Assembly (NCBI GenBank): GCA_015478775.1
Contig: JADMKP010000012.1
Location: forward strand, 218,749 to 282,748
DNA: 64,000 bases
Reading direction: 5' to 3'
Origin: Fermentimonas sp.
GTDB lineage: Bacteria; Bacteroidota; Bacteroidia; Bacteroidales; Dysgonomonadaceae
Numbering within the stretch: the first letter of the stretch is position 1; each line of letters starts with the position of its first letter. The notes below the pieces were generated by a model, which ran no database searches, was not told the DNA's origin, and saw only the letters and a program-made list of their open reading frames with translations. Below are positions 34,748 through 45,278 of this stretch, piece by piece. The position numbers and the translations under genes are program-made.

Positions 34748-36382
34748 ATGAAATTACAATATATATTTAAATCCATAGTTTGCGTAATAACCTTTGCACT
34801 TGTGTTAAGTTCTTGTGAGAGTTTTCTTGGAGAAGACCCGCTTGATGAGAAAACAACAGGGCAATTTTGGAAAACTGAATCAGATGCAATAACAGGTGTA
34901 AATGCTCTATATTTTGGTGGAGTTCCTTATTTACATAATATTGATGTTGATGGTGGATGGACACCGAAAGCCACAATGTGGGGAGGAGTAATGTCAGGTC
35001 TTTTTATTGATAAACGTAAAGACAGAACGTTTACAAATGCTTCAGAAGGTGGCAATTTCAATATAGAATCGTTTGATGCAACTTCTCAAAAGATGTGGAC
35101 AGAGTTTTATATAGGTATATCACGTGCAAATTTTGTAATTGAGAATGTACCTACAATGACAGATGTTTTGAGTGATGCGCAAATAGCTAATTTTGTAGCT
35201 CAGGGTAAGTTCTTTAGAGCTTATGCATATTCATACTTGGTAAAAGAATATGGTGATGTTCCTTATATCGACAAGCCATATACTTCATTAGAAGGAATTT
35301 ATGTTGAGCGCACGCCATCTGCACAGGTTTATGCAAATATTGAAACTGATTTACTAGATATTATTGGCGGTAGTGCTTTGCCAAACGTTTCATTTTATGA
35401 CAACGACGGCTATGTAACCAGACCAATGGCTCAGACTCTGCTTGCTAATGTATATTTGCAGTGGGCTGGGGCCCCAGTTAATGGTGGGAATGAATATTAC
35501 ACTAAAGCTGCAAATATGGCTATAAATGTAATAAATGGTGGACAGCATGCTCTTATACAGCCAGGTGGTAGTAGTACAGATATAGAATCGGCGTATAATG
35601 TTATAAAGACAACCAAATCATCCAACGAAATTATTTATGCTAAAGAGTATAACCAAACAAGTTATAATGTTGGTAACTCTTACGCAGTTCGTTCCATCGG
35701 TACAGATGCTTTTCAGTGGAAGAATGCTAATGATGCAAGTGTTTTTAAACCGGGTGGTGATGTTTTGTATAACGCCTATCTGCCTTCTGAATTACTTTTA
35801 AACAGTTATCATCCTGATGATATTCGTAATATGGAGAAACAATTCTTTTTTCAAGAGTATACCGATGATACAGGAGTTAGTCACACTTTAAATAATGTTG
35901 GAAACTGGGCTTGGTTTGATTCAGGCTCTTTAATTAACGGACGTAATGGTGACTATAATATGCCAATATTTCGTTATGCCGAAGTATTACTAATTGCAGC
36001 CGAAGGTTTAGCACGTACAGGAAACGAAGCTGACGCCAGAGGTTATCTTAATCAAGTTAGAACTCGTGCAGGATTGGCAAATGTTACATCCTCAGGTGAT
36101 GCATTAATTCAAGCAATCCTTACAGAGCGTTTTCATGAGTTTCCACTTGAATTTAAAATATGGGATGATATAAGAAGAACTCGACTATATCCGCAACCTA
36201 ATGGAGTAGAATCTGGTAGTTTAAATTGGGTGCCACTTTCTTCTGCAGTTATTCAAAATAAACCGGAAGGACAGACTAAAGTTGGTGCAATACCTGAGTA
36301 TGCATTACTTTGGCCAATTCCTTTAAGCGAAATGCAGGCTAATACTGCATTAGAAGGAAATCAAAATCCAGGCTGGAATTAA
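34748..36382 (+). CDS. SusD/RagB-family surface lipoprotein
   Basis: A 544-residue lipoprotein, partner of the SusC 33 bp upstream. The lipobox LVLSSC precedes ESFLGEDPLDEKTTGQFW. The SusD core is recognisable in FVAQGKFFRAYAYSYLVKEYG, and the C-terminal signature in IFRYAEVLLIAAEGLARTGNE, YLNQVRTRAGLANV and RFHEFPLEFKIWDDIRRTRLY. It ends with the family-typical NQNPGWN. It would bind the ligand at the cell surface and lid the SusC barrel. Confidence 0.95.
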   Translation: MKLQYIFKSIVCVITFALVLSSCESFLGEDPLDEKTTGQFWKTESDAITGVNALYFGGVPYLHNIDVDGGWTPKATMWGGVMSGLFIDKRKDRTFTNASEGGNFNIESFDATSQKMWTEFYIGISRANFVIENVPTMTDVLSDAQIANFVAQGKFFRAYAYSYLVKEYGDVPYIDKPYTSLEGIYVERTPSAQVYANIETDLLDIIGGSALPNVSFYDNDGYVTRPMAQTLLANVYLQWAGAPVNGGNEYYTKAANMAINVINGGQHALIQPGGSSTDIESAYNVIKTTKSSNEIIYAKEYNQTSYNVGNSYAVRSIGTDAFQWKNANDASVFKPGGDVLYNAYLPSELLLNSYHPDDIRNMEKQFFFQEYTDDTGVSHTLNNVGNWAWFDSGSLINGRNGDYNMPIFRYAEVLLIAAEGLARTGNEADARGYLNQVRTRAGLANVTSSGDALIQAILTERFHEFPLEFKIWDDIRRTRLYPQPNGVESGSLNWVPLSSAVIQNKPEGQTKVGAIPEYALLWPIPLSEMQANTALEGNQNPGWN

Positions 36383-36411
36383 GATATTGCTATCTAGCTT
36401 AATAATTTAAA

Positions 36412-36445
36412 AATAGCCTCAGGCATATTTGCTTGAGGCTATTTT
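36412..36445 (+). terminator. Terminator of the second susCD operon
   Basis: AATAGCCTCA (36412-36421) and TGAGGCTATT (36434-36443) pair perfectly over 10 bp around a 12-nt loop, followed by a short T-run. Confidence 0.85.
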
Positions 36446-36471
36446 ACAATACCTGCTCTAATATCTAACAT

Positions 36472-36507
36472 AAAAAACCCTCGCCGAAAAATTAAGCAAG
36501 GGCTTTT
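36472..36507 (-). terminator. Terminator of the clpC operon
   Basis: On the minus strand CCCTTGC pairs with GCGAGGG (one G:U), followed by six T. It faces the plus-strand susD terminator 27 bp away. Confidence 0.8.
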
Positions 36508-36539
36508 AACAATTTATATTTATTCTCAAGCAAAACTGC

Positions 36540-39095
36540 TTAATTCATAATCTTCTCTTTATCCAGTTTCATTACAATCTTCTGATTCTCTTCGTCGAAG
36601 TCAACAAGAACAGTATCGCCTTCTTTCATAGTGCTACTGATTATTTTCTCAGCCAGTTCATCCTCCACATACTTTTGAATAGCACGCTTTAACGGACGAG
36701 CACCAAACTGAATGTCATAACCCTTGTTTGCGATAAATTCTTTAGCTGCTTGTGAAAGAGTAACATTGTATCCAATATCAGATATACGTTTTAATAAACC
36801 TTCAAGTTCAAGATCAATAATACTGAATATTGCTTCTTTGTTTAACTGATCAAACATCACTATATCGTCTATTCTGTTTATAAATTCAGGAGCGAATGCT
36901 TTATTTAATGCCTTCTGAATTACTCCTCTTGAATACTCAATATCAGTAACATCAAAATTAGTTTTAAAACCTACACCTCTTCCAAAATCTTTAAGTTGGC
37001 GTGTACCAATATTTGATGTCATTATCAAAATTGTATTTCTGAAATCTATCTTTCTACCCAAGCTGTCAGTAACATGACCTTCATCCATAATCTGGAGCAG
37101 GATATTGAATACATCAGGGTGAGCCTTTTCCACTTCATCAAGTAGAACCACTGAATATGGGCGACGACGAACTTTTTCTGTAAGCTGTCCACCTTCTTCA
37201 TACCCTACATATCCTGGAGGAGCTCCTACCAATCTCGAAACGTTAAACTTCTCCATATACTCACTCATATCTATACGAATAAGATTTTCATGGGAATCAA
37301 ACAAGAATTCGGCCAGTTTCTTGGCAAGGTGAGTTTTACCCACACCTGTTGGACCTAGAAACATGAATGTACCAATTGGTTTGTTCGGATCTTTAAGTCC
37401 CACACGATTACGTTGGATAGCTCTAACTATCTTGTCAACTGCATCATCCTGACCAATGACTTTGCTTTTCAGCAAATCCTTCATCTGAATAAGTCGCTGA
37501 CCCTCGGCTTGAGCAATTCTTTGAACTGGAACGTTTGAAATCATTGCAACTACCTCTGCAATTTTTTCTTCATCAACTATCTCAGGTTTTTCTTTTATCT
37601 CTTTCTGCCAGCGTTCTTCTTCTGCTTCCAGTGCAAGCAGTAGCTGTCTTTGTTTATCTCTAAAGCTTGCTGCCAACTCATATTTCTGAGCTTTAACAGC
37701 ATCAGTTTTCTGTTGTTCAACTTCTTTAAGATCTTCCTCTAGCTGTTCTATAGTCTCGGGAATAACTATATTAGAGATATGTGCCCTTGCACCTGCTTCA
37801 TCAAGAGCATCAATTGCTTTATCGGGAAAGGTACGATCTGAAACATACCTATCAGTAAGTTTTACACACGCTTGCAATGCCTCATCTGTATATCTTACAT
37901 TATGATGATCCTCGTATCTATCCTTTATGTTTCTAAGAATCTGTAAAGTTTCTTCCGGAGTAGTAGGATCTACAATTACCTTTTGGAAACGTCGTTCAAG
38001 AGCACCGTCTTTTTCAATATTTTTTCTATATTCATCAAGTGTTGTAGCACCAATACATTGTATTTCGCCTCTAGCCAAAGCTGGTTTAAGCATATTAGCA
38101 GCATCAAGCGAACCGGCAGCACCTCCTGCACCCACTATAGTGTGTATTTCATCAATAAACAGGATGATGTTGGGGTTTTTTGAAAGTTCATTTAGTATTG
38201 CCTTAATTCTTTCTTCAAACTGACCACGATATTTTGTGCCCGCCACAATTGAAGCCATATCAAGAGCGATAACTCTTTTATCAAATAAGGCTCTAGATAC
38301 CTTTTTTTGATTTATACGTAATGCCAAACCATCTACAATAGCAGACTTACCTACACCCGGATCTCCAATTAGTACAGGGTTGTTTTTCTTACGTCGGCTA
38401 AGAATCTGTGCAATGCGCTCAATCTCTTTATCTCTGCCAACAACAGGATCAAGCCTGTTTTCTAAAGCAGCACGTGTAATGTCAGTGCCAAAATTATCCA
38501 ATACGGGTGTATCTGATGCTACATTTTTACTTTGTGATGCCGAGCCCTGGCTACCTCCCGGATTAAATGATTTCTGATTCATATCATCATCATCATCATC
38601 GGTGAAATTAGCGCCAGCAGTGGGAGCATCATTTTTATTTATTCCTTCGTCAGTTCTATTTTCAATAATACTTTTTATATACATAAATGCACTCGAATAA
38701 TCTAACTGAAATTGCTTAAGTATATCATATATAATTGTATCCTTCTCTTTCAGAAGAGCAAGTAAAATATGCTCAGTATCAGTTTCAGTACTTTTTGTTA
38801 AGCGTGCTTCCAGAATGCTCAGTTTAAGAGTTTTCTCCGTGTTTTTATTTATAACGAGCTCGCTGGTTCCTTCAAATGGCTCCTGCACGGATCTCACGTT
38901 TGTATCTATATAATCTTTGAGAATATGAAGATCGATATCAAAATCCTGCAAAACTTGTATGGCAACACCGTCTCCATCGCGAAGTATACCAAGCATCAGA
39001 TGTTCCGGCCCGATATAGTTATTCTGCAGACGTCCAGCTTCTTCTCTACTAAATGCCATAATGTCTCTTACTCGCTGTGAAAAATTATTATCCAT
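36540..39095 (-). CDS. clpC: ClpC-type Clp protease ATP-binding subunit (Hsp100 unfoldase)
   Basis: A 851-residue AAA+ unfoldase that feeds proteins to ClpP in the cytoplasm. It has an N-terminal double Clp_N repeat ([19 protein letters not shown]), an acidic linker with a run of six Asp, AAA-1 (Walker A GDPGVGKS, Walker [10 protein letters not shown]), a UVR motif ([20 protein letters not shown]), AAA-2 ([22 protein letters not shown]) and the ClpB_D2-small domain ([16 protein letters not shown]). The frame extends 54 codons upstream without family similarity. I choose ATG 39095 because MDNNFSQRV is the family start and AAGGAAGG precedes it. A -24/-12 element lies about 105 bp upstream. Confidence 0.96.
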   Translation of the reverse strand: MDNNFSQRVRDIMAFSREEAGRLQNNYIGPEHLMLGILRDGDGVAIQVLQDFDIDLHILKDYIDTNVRSVQEPFEGTSELVINKNTEKTLKLSILEARLTKSTETDTEHILLALLKEKDTIIYDILKQFQLDYSSAFMYIKSIIENRTDEGINKNDAPTAGANFTDDDDDDMNQKSFNPGGSQGSASQSKNVASDTPVLDNFGTDITRAALENRLDPVVGRDKEIERIAQILSRRKKNNPVLIGDPGVGKSAIVDGLALRINQKKVSRALFDKRVIALDMASIVAGTKYRGQFEERIKAILNELSKNPNIILFIDEIHTIVGAGGAAGSLDAANMLKPALARGEIQCIGATTLDEYRKNIEKDGALERRFQKVIVDPTTPEETLQILRNIKDRYEDHHNVRYTDEALQACVKLTDRYVSDRTFPDKAIDALDEAGARAHISNIVIPETIEQLEEDLKEVEQQKTDAVKAQKYELAASFRDKQRQLLLALEAEEERWQKEIKEKPEIVDEEKIAEVVAMISNVPVQRIAQAEGQRLIQMKDLLKSKVIGQDDAVDKIVRAIQRNRVGLKDPNKPIGTFMFLGPTGVGKTHLAKKLAEFLFDSHENLIRIDMSEYMEKFNVSRLVGAPPGYVGYEEGGQLTEKVRRRPYSVVLLDEVEKAHPDVFNILLQIMDEGHVTDSLGRKIDFRNTILIMTSNIGTRQLKDFGRGVGFKTNFDVTDIEYSRGVIQKALNKAFAPEFINRIDDIVMFDQLNKEAIFSIIDLELEGLLKRISDIGYNVTLSQAAKEFIANKGYDIQFGARPLKRAIQKYVEDELAEKIISSTMKEGDTVLVDFDEENQKIVMKLDKEKIMN

Positions 39096-39129
39096 TTTTA
39101 TTTCCTTCCTTTTTGCTATGTATCGACTA

Positions 39130-39137
39130 CAAATATA
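39130..39137 (-). promoter_or_regulatory. Housekeeping -7 box before clpC
   Basis: TATATTTG on the minus strand, 34 bp upstream of ATG 39095, fits TAnnTTTG. There is no good -33 TTG at the expected spacing. Confidence 0.4.
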
Positions 39138-39199
39138 AACTTTTATTTTTAATCGACTTATTAAATTGACTCTATTATTCCAGTCATTTCTAGTATATG

Positions 39200-39214
39200 G
39201 CAAATATGATGCCA
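39200..39214 (-). promoter_or_regulatory. Sigma-54-like -24/-12 element before clpC
   Basis: On the minus strand TGGCAT-N5-TTGC differs at one position from the RpoN consensus TGGCAC-N5-TTGC and keeps the exact GG-to-GC spacing. It lies in the 131-bp gap after the permease gene, in the right orientation for clpC. No matching activator repeat was found upstream. Confidence 0.4.
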
Positions 39215-39226
39215 AACAAAAAGGAG

Positions 39227-40237
39227 TTACAATTTCTTCTTTTTTAAAACTATCCATACAATCATTGGGGCACCAAATAATGCCGTAACAGCATTTATTG
39301 GGAGAGTTCTGTTTGATAAAGTAGTTTGAGAAACAATATCGCAGATAAGCATTAGTATACTTCCCATCAGAATTGTTGCAGGAAGAATAGACTTGTGGTT
39401 AACGGTTCCAAAAAAAGCCCTTGCAAAATGCGGAATAACAACTCCTACAAAAGCAATGGGGCCCGTAAATGCTGTAACCGTACCTGTTAAAACCGCCGCA
39501 ATTGTAATTATAATTATTCTGGCTCTCTTAATATTTAACCCTGCACTTAGAGCATAATTTTCGCCCAAAAGCAAACTGTTTAATGTTTTCTGAAGCAAAA
39601 TTGTTAACAAAATTGCCGACAAAACTATAATTACCAGAACAGGCATTTTATTAAGAGTCACATCTCCCAAACTCCCAAATGTCCATGTTATAAAAACTTT
39701 TAGTGAATCAGGATCGGCAAAGCTTTGTAAAATTGTCACAAGTGAGCTAGCTACATACCCAAAAATCATTCCCAAAACTAGAATAGTAATCGAATCTTTT
39801 ATTCGCGAAGAAACTGCCAAAATCAACAATAAAATTAGTGCAGCACCAGTAATGGCAGCCACTACTTGTCCCAAACTACCCATGGTTTGAATAAAAGGAT
39901 ATAAAGCAGTTCCGCTTAACATTGTAAGAAGAGCTACTCCCAAACCAGCACCGGCGCTTACACCCAAAACGTCTGGACCTGCCAGAGGATTTCTAAATAA
40001 AGTTTGCATTAATAGGCCAGAGACCGACAGTGCAGCTCCTGCAATTACAGCAGTTATCGCCTTGGGTAGTCGATAATTTAGAATAATCTCATCAATAATA
40101 TCATTACCCGAGCTGCCAAAAACTGCACCCCATGCTTCATTTATCGATATTGCTGCATTTCCTGTAAATATATCGCTTATAAATGCTGCTATTAGCAGGA
40201 TAATTAATATAGAAAATATCGTGGGTTTATTCTTCAA
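39227..40237 (-). CDS. FecCD/BtuC-family ABC transporter permease
   Basis: A 336-residue permease for iron-siderophore, haem or cobalamin import, with about nine to ten membrane helices. Family marks are LNYRLPKAITAVIAGAALSVSGLLMQTLFRNPLAGPDVLG near residues 48-87, and GPIAFVGVVIPHFARAFFG near 260-280. It begins at TTG 40237, which overlaps the TGA stop of the binding-protein gene (TTGA); no suitable ATG exists at the family start position. The operon would normally carry an ATPase next, but clpC follows instead. Confidence 0.92.
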   Translation of the reverse strand: MKNKPTIFSILIILLIAAFISDIFTGNAAISINEAWGAVFGSSGNDIIDEIILNYRLPKAITAVIAGAALSVSGLLMQTLFRNPLAGPDVLGVSAGAGLGVALLTMLSGTALYPFIQTMGSLGQVVAAITGAALILLLILAVSSRIKDSITILVLGMIFGYVASSLVTILQSFADPDSLKVFITWTFGSLGDVTLNKMPVLVIIVLSAILLTILLQKTLNSLLLGENYALSAGLNIKRARIIIITIAAVLTGTVTAFTGPIAFVGVVIPHFARAFFGTVNHKSILPATILMGSILMLICDIVSQTTLSNRTLPINAVTALFGAPMIVWIVLKKKKL

Positions 40238-41403
40238 TTTAGCGGTTTTATATAGGAGTATGAATAATTTGACAAAAGATTAGGATATGCAGCTTTTACA
40301 ACATCAGATAGCATCAAATCGGGATTAGCTATTGCACTCTCAAAATAATCATTCCCTCCCAAAGCAGTAGTACGGTTGTGATAGTTGAATACATTTTTAT
40401 TCTTTACCGGACCCAATAGTCTATACTTATTATCTTTATTCATTAGCTGATTATAAGAGTTTGCTTCACAACCAAACCATATGTCGGTATCACCAAAGTG
40501 CGTAAGAACAGATTCAATATCAAGTCCAATGCTTCCACGCTGATTATTGTCCTCATATAAATAGTTGAGACCTGCATCTCTAAAAAGCACAGCATTAAAG
40601 CTTTTACCCCCCGGAAGATACCATGTGCCCTGGAAGTTGTCGCCAGCAAGTAACGATTTAGGCAACTCTATACCTTCTACTTTTTTCTTAATTGCAAAAT
40701 ACTTACTTTCAATATCATTAAATATGGAGTTAGCCAATTCTTCTTTTCCGAAAAATGCAGCAATCATTTTTATCCATTCGGCACGTGCTAAAGGAGTGTT
40801 TTCCATCCACTCAAGTGAGTAAATGACAGGCACTCCCGTGATTAAAATCCTTTCACTATAACTGTCGTTCTGTGCATATGCAGAATTTATTACAGCATCT
40901 GGATTTAATTCTATAGTTTTCTCTATGTTGGGATTAAACGGATCTCCTAAATCTTTTATTATACCCCTTTCTATTTTCCCTAAAATTGAAGGATTATAAA
41001 TCCTGAAACCATCAGTAACTCCTTTAACTATTTCTAACTCACCAAGAAGGTTAAGGAACTCAAAATAAGAAAAGGTGTTTACAATTAAAGAGGATAATGG
41101 TGTATAGATAGCATATTTCCCTTTTTCCAGAACTCTGTTTTTGGTTTCCCCCGACTTATATATATAGTATTCAGCATAAGGTTTTTGATCATTACTCCAG
41201 GGGTTGTTTATTATTACCTTTGTAAATTCTTTATAATAATCTATACTAAAACCTTCAGCATGTCTTATTTCTTCCGAATAAATAAATGTTCCTTCTGTTA
41301 TAATATCTTTTTTATTCTCTTTGCATGAATAACATCCTACCAATATTAAAACAGAAAATATTATTTTTAAATTGTTAATCTTTTTGTGAATTTTCACTCT
41401 CAT
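40234..41403 (-). CDS. ABC transporter substrate-binding lipoprotein (iron-siderophore/cobalamin type)
   Basis: A 389-residue periplasmic binding protein with a hydrophobic signal (IIFSVLILVGCYSCKEN; Cys in LVGC or YSC could be lipidated). The class III binding-protein pattern is seen in GELEIVKGVTDGFRIYNPSI, ELNPDAVINSAY, VPVIYSLEWMENTPLARAEWIKMIAAFFGKEE and FNAVLFRDAGLNYLYED. It delivers its ligand to the FecCD permease whose start overlaps its stop. Its own start overlaps the AI-2E-type permease gene by 29 bp. Ligand unknown; iron chelate or corrinoid is most likely for this fold. Confidence 0.88.
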   Translation of the reverse strand: MRVKIHKKINNLKIIFSVLILVGCYSCKENKKDIITEGTFIYSEEIRHAEGFSIDYYKEFTKVIINNPWSNDQKPYAEYYIYKSGETKNRVLEKGKYAIYTPLSSLIVNTFSYFEFLNLLGELEIVKGVTDGFRIYNPSILGKIERGIIKDLGDPFNPNIEKTIELNPDAVINSAYAQNDSYSERILITGVPVIYSLEWMENTPLARAEWIKMIAAFFGKEELANSIFNDIESKYFAIKKKVEGIELPKSLLAGDNFQGTWYLPGGKSFNAVLFRDAGLNYLYEDNNQRGSIGLDIESVLTHFGDTDIWFGCEANSYNQLMNKDNKYRLLGPVKNKNVFNYHNRTTALGGNDYFESAIANPDLMLSDVVKAAYPNLLSNYSYSYIKPLN

Positions 41404-42544
41404 CTTTCTTTTTTGAATTGGCTGGATTGTTTGCTTTAATATTTAATTTTTTGTAATTTATTTTTGCCGGATTATAAATTGCAATATTAACCTTTCTAAC
41501 TTTTGAACGAGTAGTAACGCGAGGTTCAGCCTTTGATCCCGGTACATATTCGTGTCTGTACATATTAAAGAAAAGAATAAACAGAGATAATAGGAGAGGT
41601 CCAAATATTACTCCCCAGAAACCAAATATAGGAATACCAATTAATACACCAAACACAGTAATTAAAGGGTGAATATCAGCAAGCTTTTTCTGTAAAAGTA
41701 AACGTGCTACATTATCAACACCCCCAATTATAAATATTCCATATATAAGTATCCCAACTCCGTTAACGATGTCTCCACCAATTAGTAGCCCTATTCCAAT
41801 TGGAACCCATACAATCATAGTTCCAACAAGAGGTATTATTGTTGCAAAAGCAGTTAAAATTGCATAAAGGAGTGCTCCTTCTACACCAAAAAATAGGTAT
41901 CCCATATAAGCAAAAAAGCCTTGAATAATTGCCATTAATGGAATCCCAATTGCATTGGCTTGGATAATTAACTTGGTCTCTTCTGTTAAGATTTGCTTAT
42001 TTTCATCTTTAAATGGCAGTATCTCGCGAATTGCAACTTCAAAATCTTTATTGCTATATAGCATATAATAAAGGACAAAGAGAATTACAACAATATTTAT
42101 AATAAAAGAATATATACTATTTCCAAGTATCTGTAATATGTTTGTTCCGGCACGCGGTAAAACCGACAAGTTCTCGGGCGTAAAGAGGTTAAAGCCTATT
42201 TTTTCTTCAATTGAATGAATGAAATTATTAATATTACCAAGTATTGCTTCCGGATTAATTGAAATTCCTGAGAAAGTGTCTATTATCAAAAATGTGAGCC
42301 CCGTGAGGGGTAAAAGAATGAAAATTAATACTACCAATACAATCAAAATGGCACTAAGTCCCTTTTTAAACTTCAATTTGTCAACCAAATATCGATGTTG
42401 TTCAATAACTATTATATAAAGGGTTGCGGCACCAAGAAAACCGCTCATATATGGGCGTGTATATTTAAAGATTAATAATCCCAGTAGGATAATTAAACCT
42501 ACCAAGATGTATTTATATTTTTTTCTATTTGATTCTTCTAGCAT
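41375..42544 (-). CDS. AI-2E family (TqsA/PerM-like) membrane permease
   Basis: A 389-residue membrane protein with about seven to eight helices. The family pattern is the N-terminal GLLIFKYTRPYMSGFLGAATLYI, the central loop, and the C-terminal ATIIPLVGTMIVWVPIGIGLL, ADIHPLITVFGVLIGIPIFGFWGVIFGPLL. Members were linked to export of autoinducer-2 or sodium/proton exchange, and the substrate is not predictable here. The C-terminal tail of about 50 residues is basic and hydrophilic. It begins two bases after the DUF2007 gene and overlaps the binding-protein gene. Confidence 0.9.
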   Translation of the reverse strand: MLEESNRKKYKYILVGLIILLGLLIFKYTRPYMSGFLGAATLYIIVIEQHRYLVDKLKFKKGLSAILIVLVVLIFILLPLTGLTFLIIDTFSGISINPEAILGNINNFIHSIEEKIGFNLFTPENLSVLPRAGTNILQILGNSIYSFIINIVVILFVLYYMLYSNKDFEVAIREILPFKDENKQILTEETKLIIQANAIGIPLMAIIQGFFAYMGYLFFGVEGALLYAILTAFATIIPLVGTMIVWVPIGIGLLIGGDIVNGVGILIYGIFIIGGVDNVARLLLQKKLADIHPLITVFGVLIGIPIFGFWGVIFGPLLLSLFILFFNMYRHEYVPGSKAEPRVTTRSKVRKVNIAIYNPAKINYKKLNIKANNPANSKKKDESENSQKD

Positions 42545-42546
42545 TA

Positions 42547-42792
42547 CTACTTCTGGTTTATACTTTCAAAATCCTCTGGCAGTGCAAAACCACCTTCTAT
42601 TAATGCTTCTTTTGCAATTTCAAATTCTGACGTTTTTACTTGCATCTCTATATCACCAATAGGATAAGAGAGCCTGTTTGAAACAAGATTTTTCATATAT
42701 GTTTCAATGCCTCTCATTTCCATGAACGACTGTACCATGGTAACATCAGCGGGAAAAGCAAAAGTTTTGATAGTGACAAATTTTTCATCCAT
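42547..42792 (-). CDS. DUF2007 domain small protein
   Basis: An 81-residue cytoplasmic protein with the DUF2007 (putative signal-transducing) pattern: VTIKTFAFPADVTMVQSFME at residues 6-25, EMRGIETYMKNLVS, and VKTSEFEIAKEALIEGG near the C-terminus. The fold is PII-like; the function is unknown. It is the first gene of the minus-strand operon that continues into the AI-2E permease, and is divergent from groES. Confidence 0.82.
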   Translation of the reverse strand: MDEKFVTIKTFAFPADVTMVQSFMEMRGIETYMKNLVSNRLSYPIGDIEMQVKTSEFEIAKEALIEGGFALPEDFESINQK

Positions 42793-42898
42793 AGAGGTTC
42801 ATTTTATTAAAATGTAAAAATAGACTTTTTTTTGGATTAATCACATCAATATTTAGTATTTATGTTTTTGAGTGGAATGAATCCACAGACTGAAAATT

Positions 42899-42951
42899 TG
42901 ACAGTTGTCTTGTCAGTTTTGGATGAATTTAATTTTTGGCACAGAATTAGC
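42899..42951 (+). promoter_or_regulatory. Sigma-54-like promoter with upstream inverted repeat before groES
   Basis: TGGCAC (42937-42942), five bases and TAGC (42948-42951) match the RpoN -24/-12 consensus with one mismatch and exact spacing. Upstream, TGACA (42899-42903) and TGTCA (42911-42915) form an inverted repeat that could bind an activator. The start of transcription would fall near 42963, about 50 bp before groES. Use of sigma-54 at chaperonin genes is an inference. Confidence 0.55.
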
Positions 42952-43012
42952 AGTTGGACTTGTAGCTAACAAATAAACGTATATTAATTATATTAAAATC
43001 AATTTTAGTAAT

Positions 43013-43285
43013 ATGAAAATTAAACCATTGGCAGACAGAGTACTGGTAAAGCCAGCAGCTGCAGAAGAGAAAACAGTAAGTGGAATAATCATTCCAGACA
43101 CAGCTAAAGAAAAACCATTGAAAGGTGAAGTTATTGCTGTTGGAAAAGGCACAAAAGATGAAGAGATGGTGGTTAAAGAGGGAGAGCAAGTGTTGTATGG
43201 TAAATATGCAGGCACTGAAATTGAATTGAATGGTGAGAAGCTGCTTATAATGCGTCAATCAGATATTTTAGCAATTCTATCATAA
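43013..43285 (+). CDS. groES: Co-chaperonin GroES (Hsp10)
   Basis: The 90-residue co-chaperonin caps the GroEL ring in the cytoplasm. The start [20 protein letters not shown], the mobile loop [16 protein letters not shown] (residues about 20-35) and the dome/core segment [30 protein letters not shown] are all intact. It lies 58 bp upstream of groEL in a two-gene operon with a strong terminator, behind a -24/-12 type promoter. Confidence 0.98.
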   Translation: MKIKPLADRVLVKPAAAEEKTVSGIIIPDTAKEKPLKGEVIAVGKGTKDEEMVVKEGEQVLYGKYAGTEIELNGEKLLIMRQSDILAILS

Positions 43286-43334
43286 GTTAATTCAAATTTT
43301 AATCATTTATAAATCTAAAAAAACAATTAATTAA

Positions 43335-44981
<1,647 letters not shown>

Positions 44982-45011
44982 TTCGCAAATAGATAATTTA
45001 AATGTCTTATT

Positions 45012-45062
45012 AAGGCGTATAACCTCAAAATAATAAATTGAAAGTTATACGCCTTTACTTTT
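45012..45062 (+). terminator. Terminator of groES-groEL
   Basis: AAGGCGTATAAC (45012-45023) and GTTATACGCCTT (45044-45055) form a perfect 12-bp stem with a 20-nt loop, followed by a T-rich tail. Confidence 0.9.
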
Positions 45063-45221
45063 TCAATTATATTACTCTAGCCCTAAAACTTTTACAGTTT
45101 GATATTATTTCTATAAAATTTGTTATGAATTGCATTAAACTAACCTGTTAACACATTCATTTACCTTTTGAATACTAATAAATTGTAACATATTCTTAAC
45201 AGGATTATCATTTTTTAATAG

Positions 45222-45229
45222 TAGTTTTG
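45222..45229 (+). promoter_or_regulatory. -7 box upstream of the Oar-like receptor gene
   Basis: TAGTTTTG fits TAnnTTTG and lies 49 bp before the ATG. A -33 TTG at the right spacing was not found. Confidence 0.35.
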
Positions 45230-45278
45230 TAGTGATTTTCATTAAAACATTTACAAATTCAAGTTAAGAATAGAAACT

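Noticed and set aside
36540..39257. Longer ClpC start at 39257 (905 residues)
   Set aside because: The extra 54 residues do not resemble Clp proteins, and a good ribosome site precedes the ATG at 39095.
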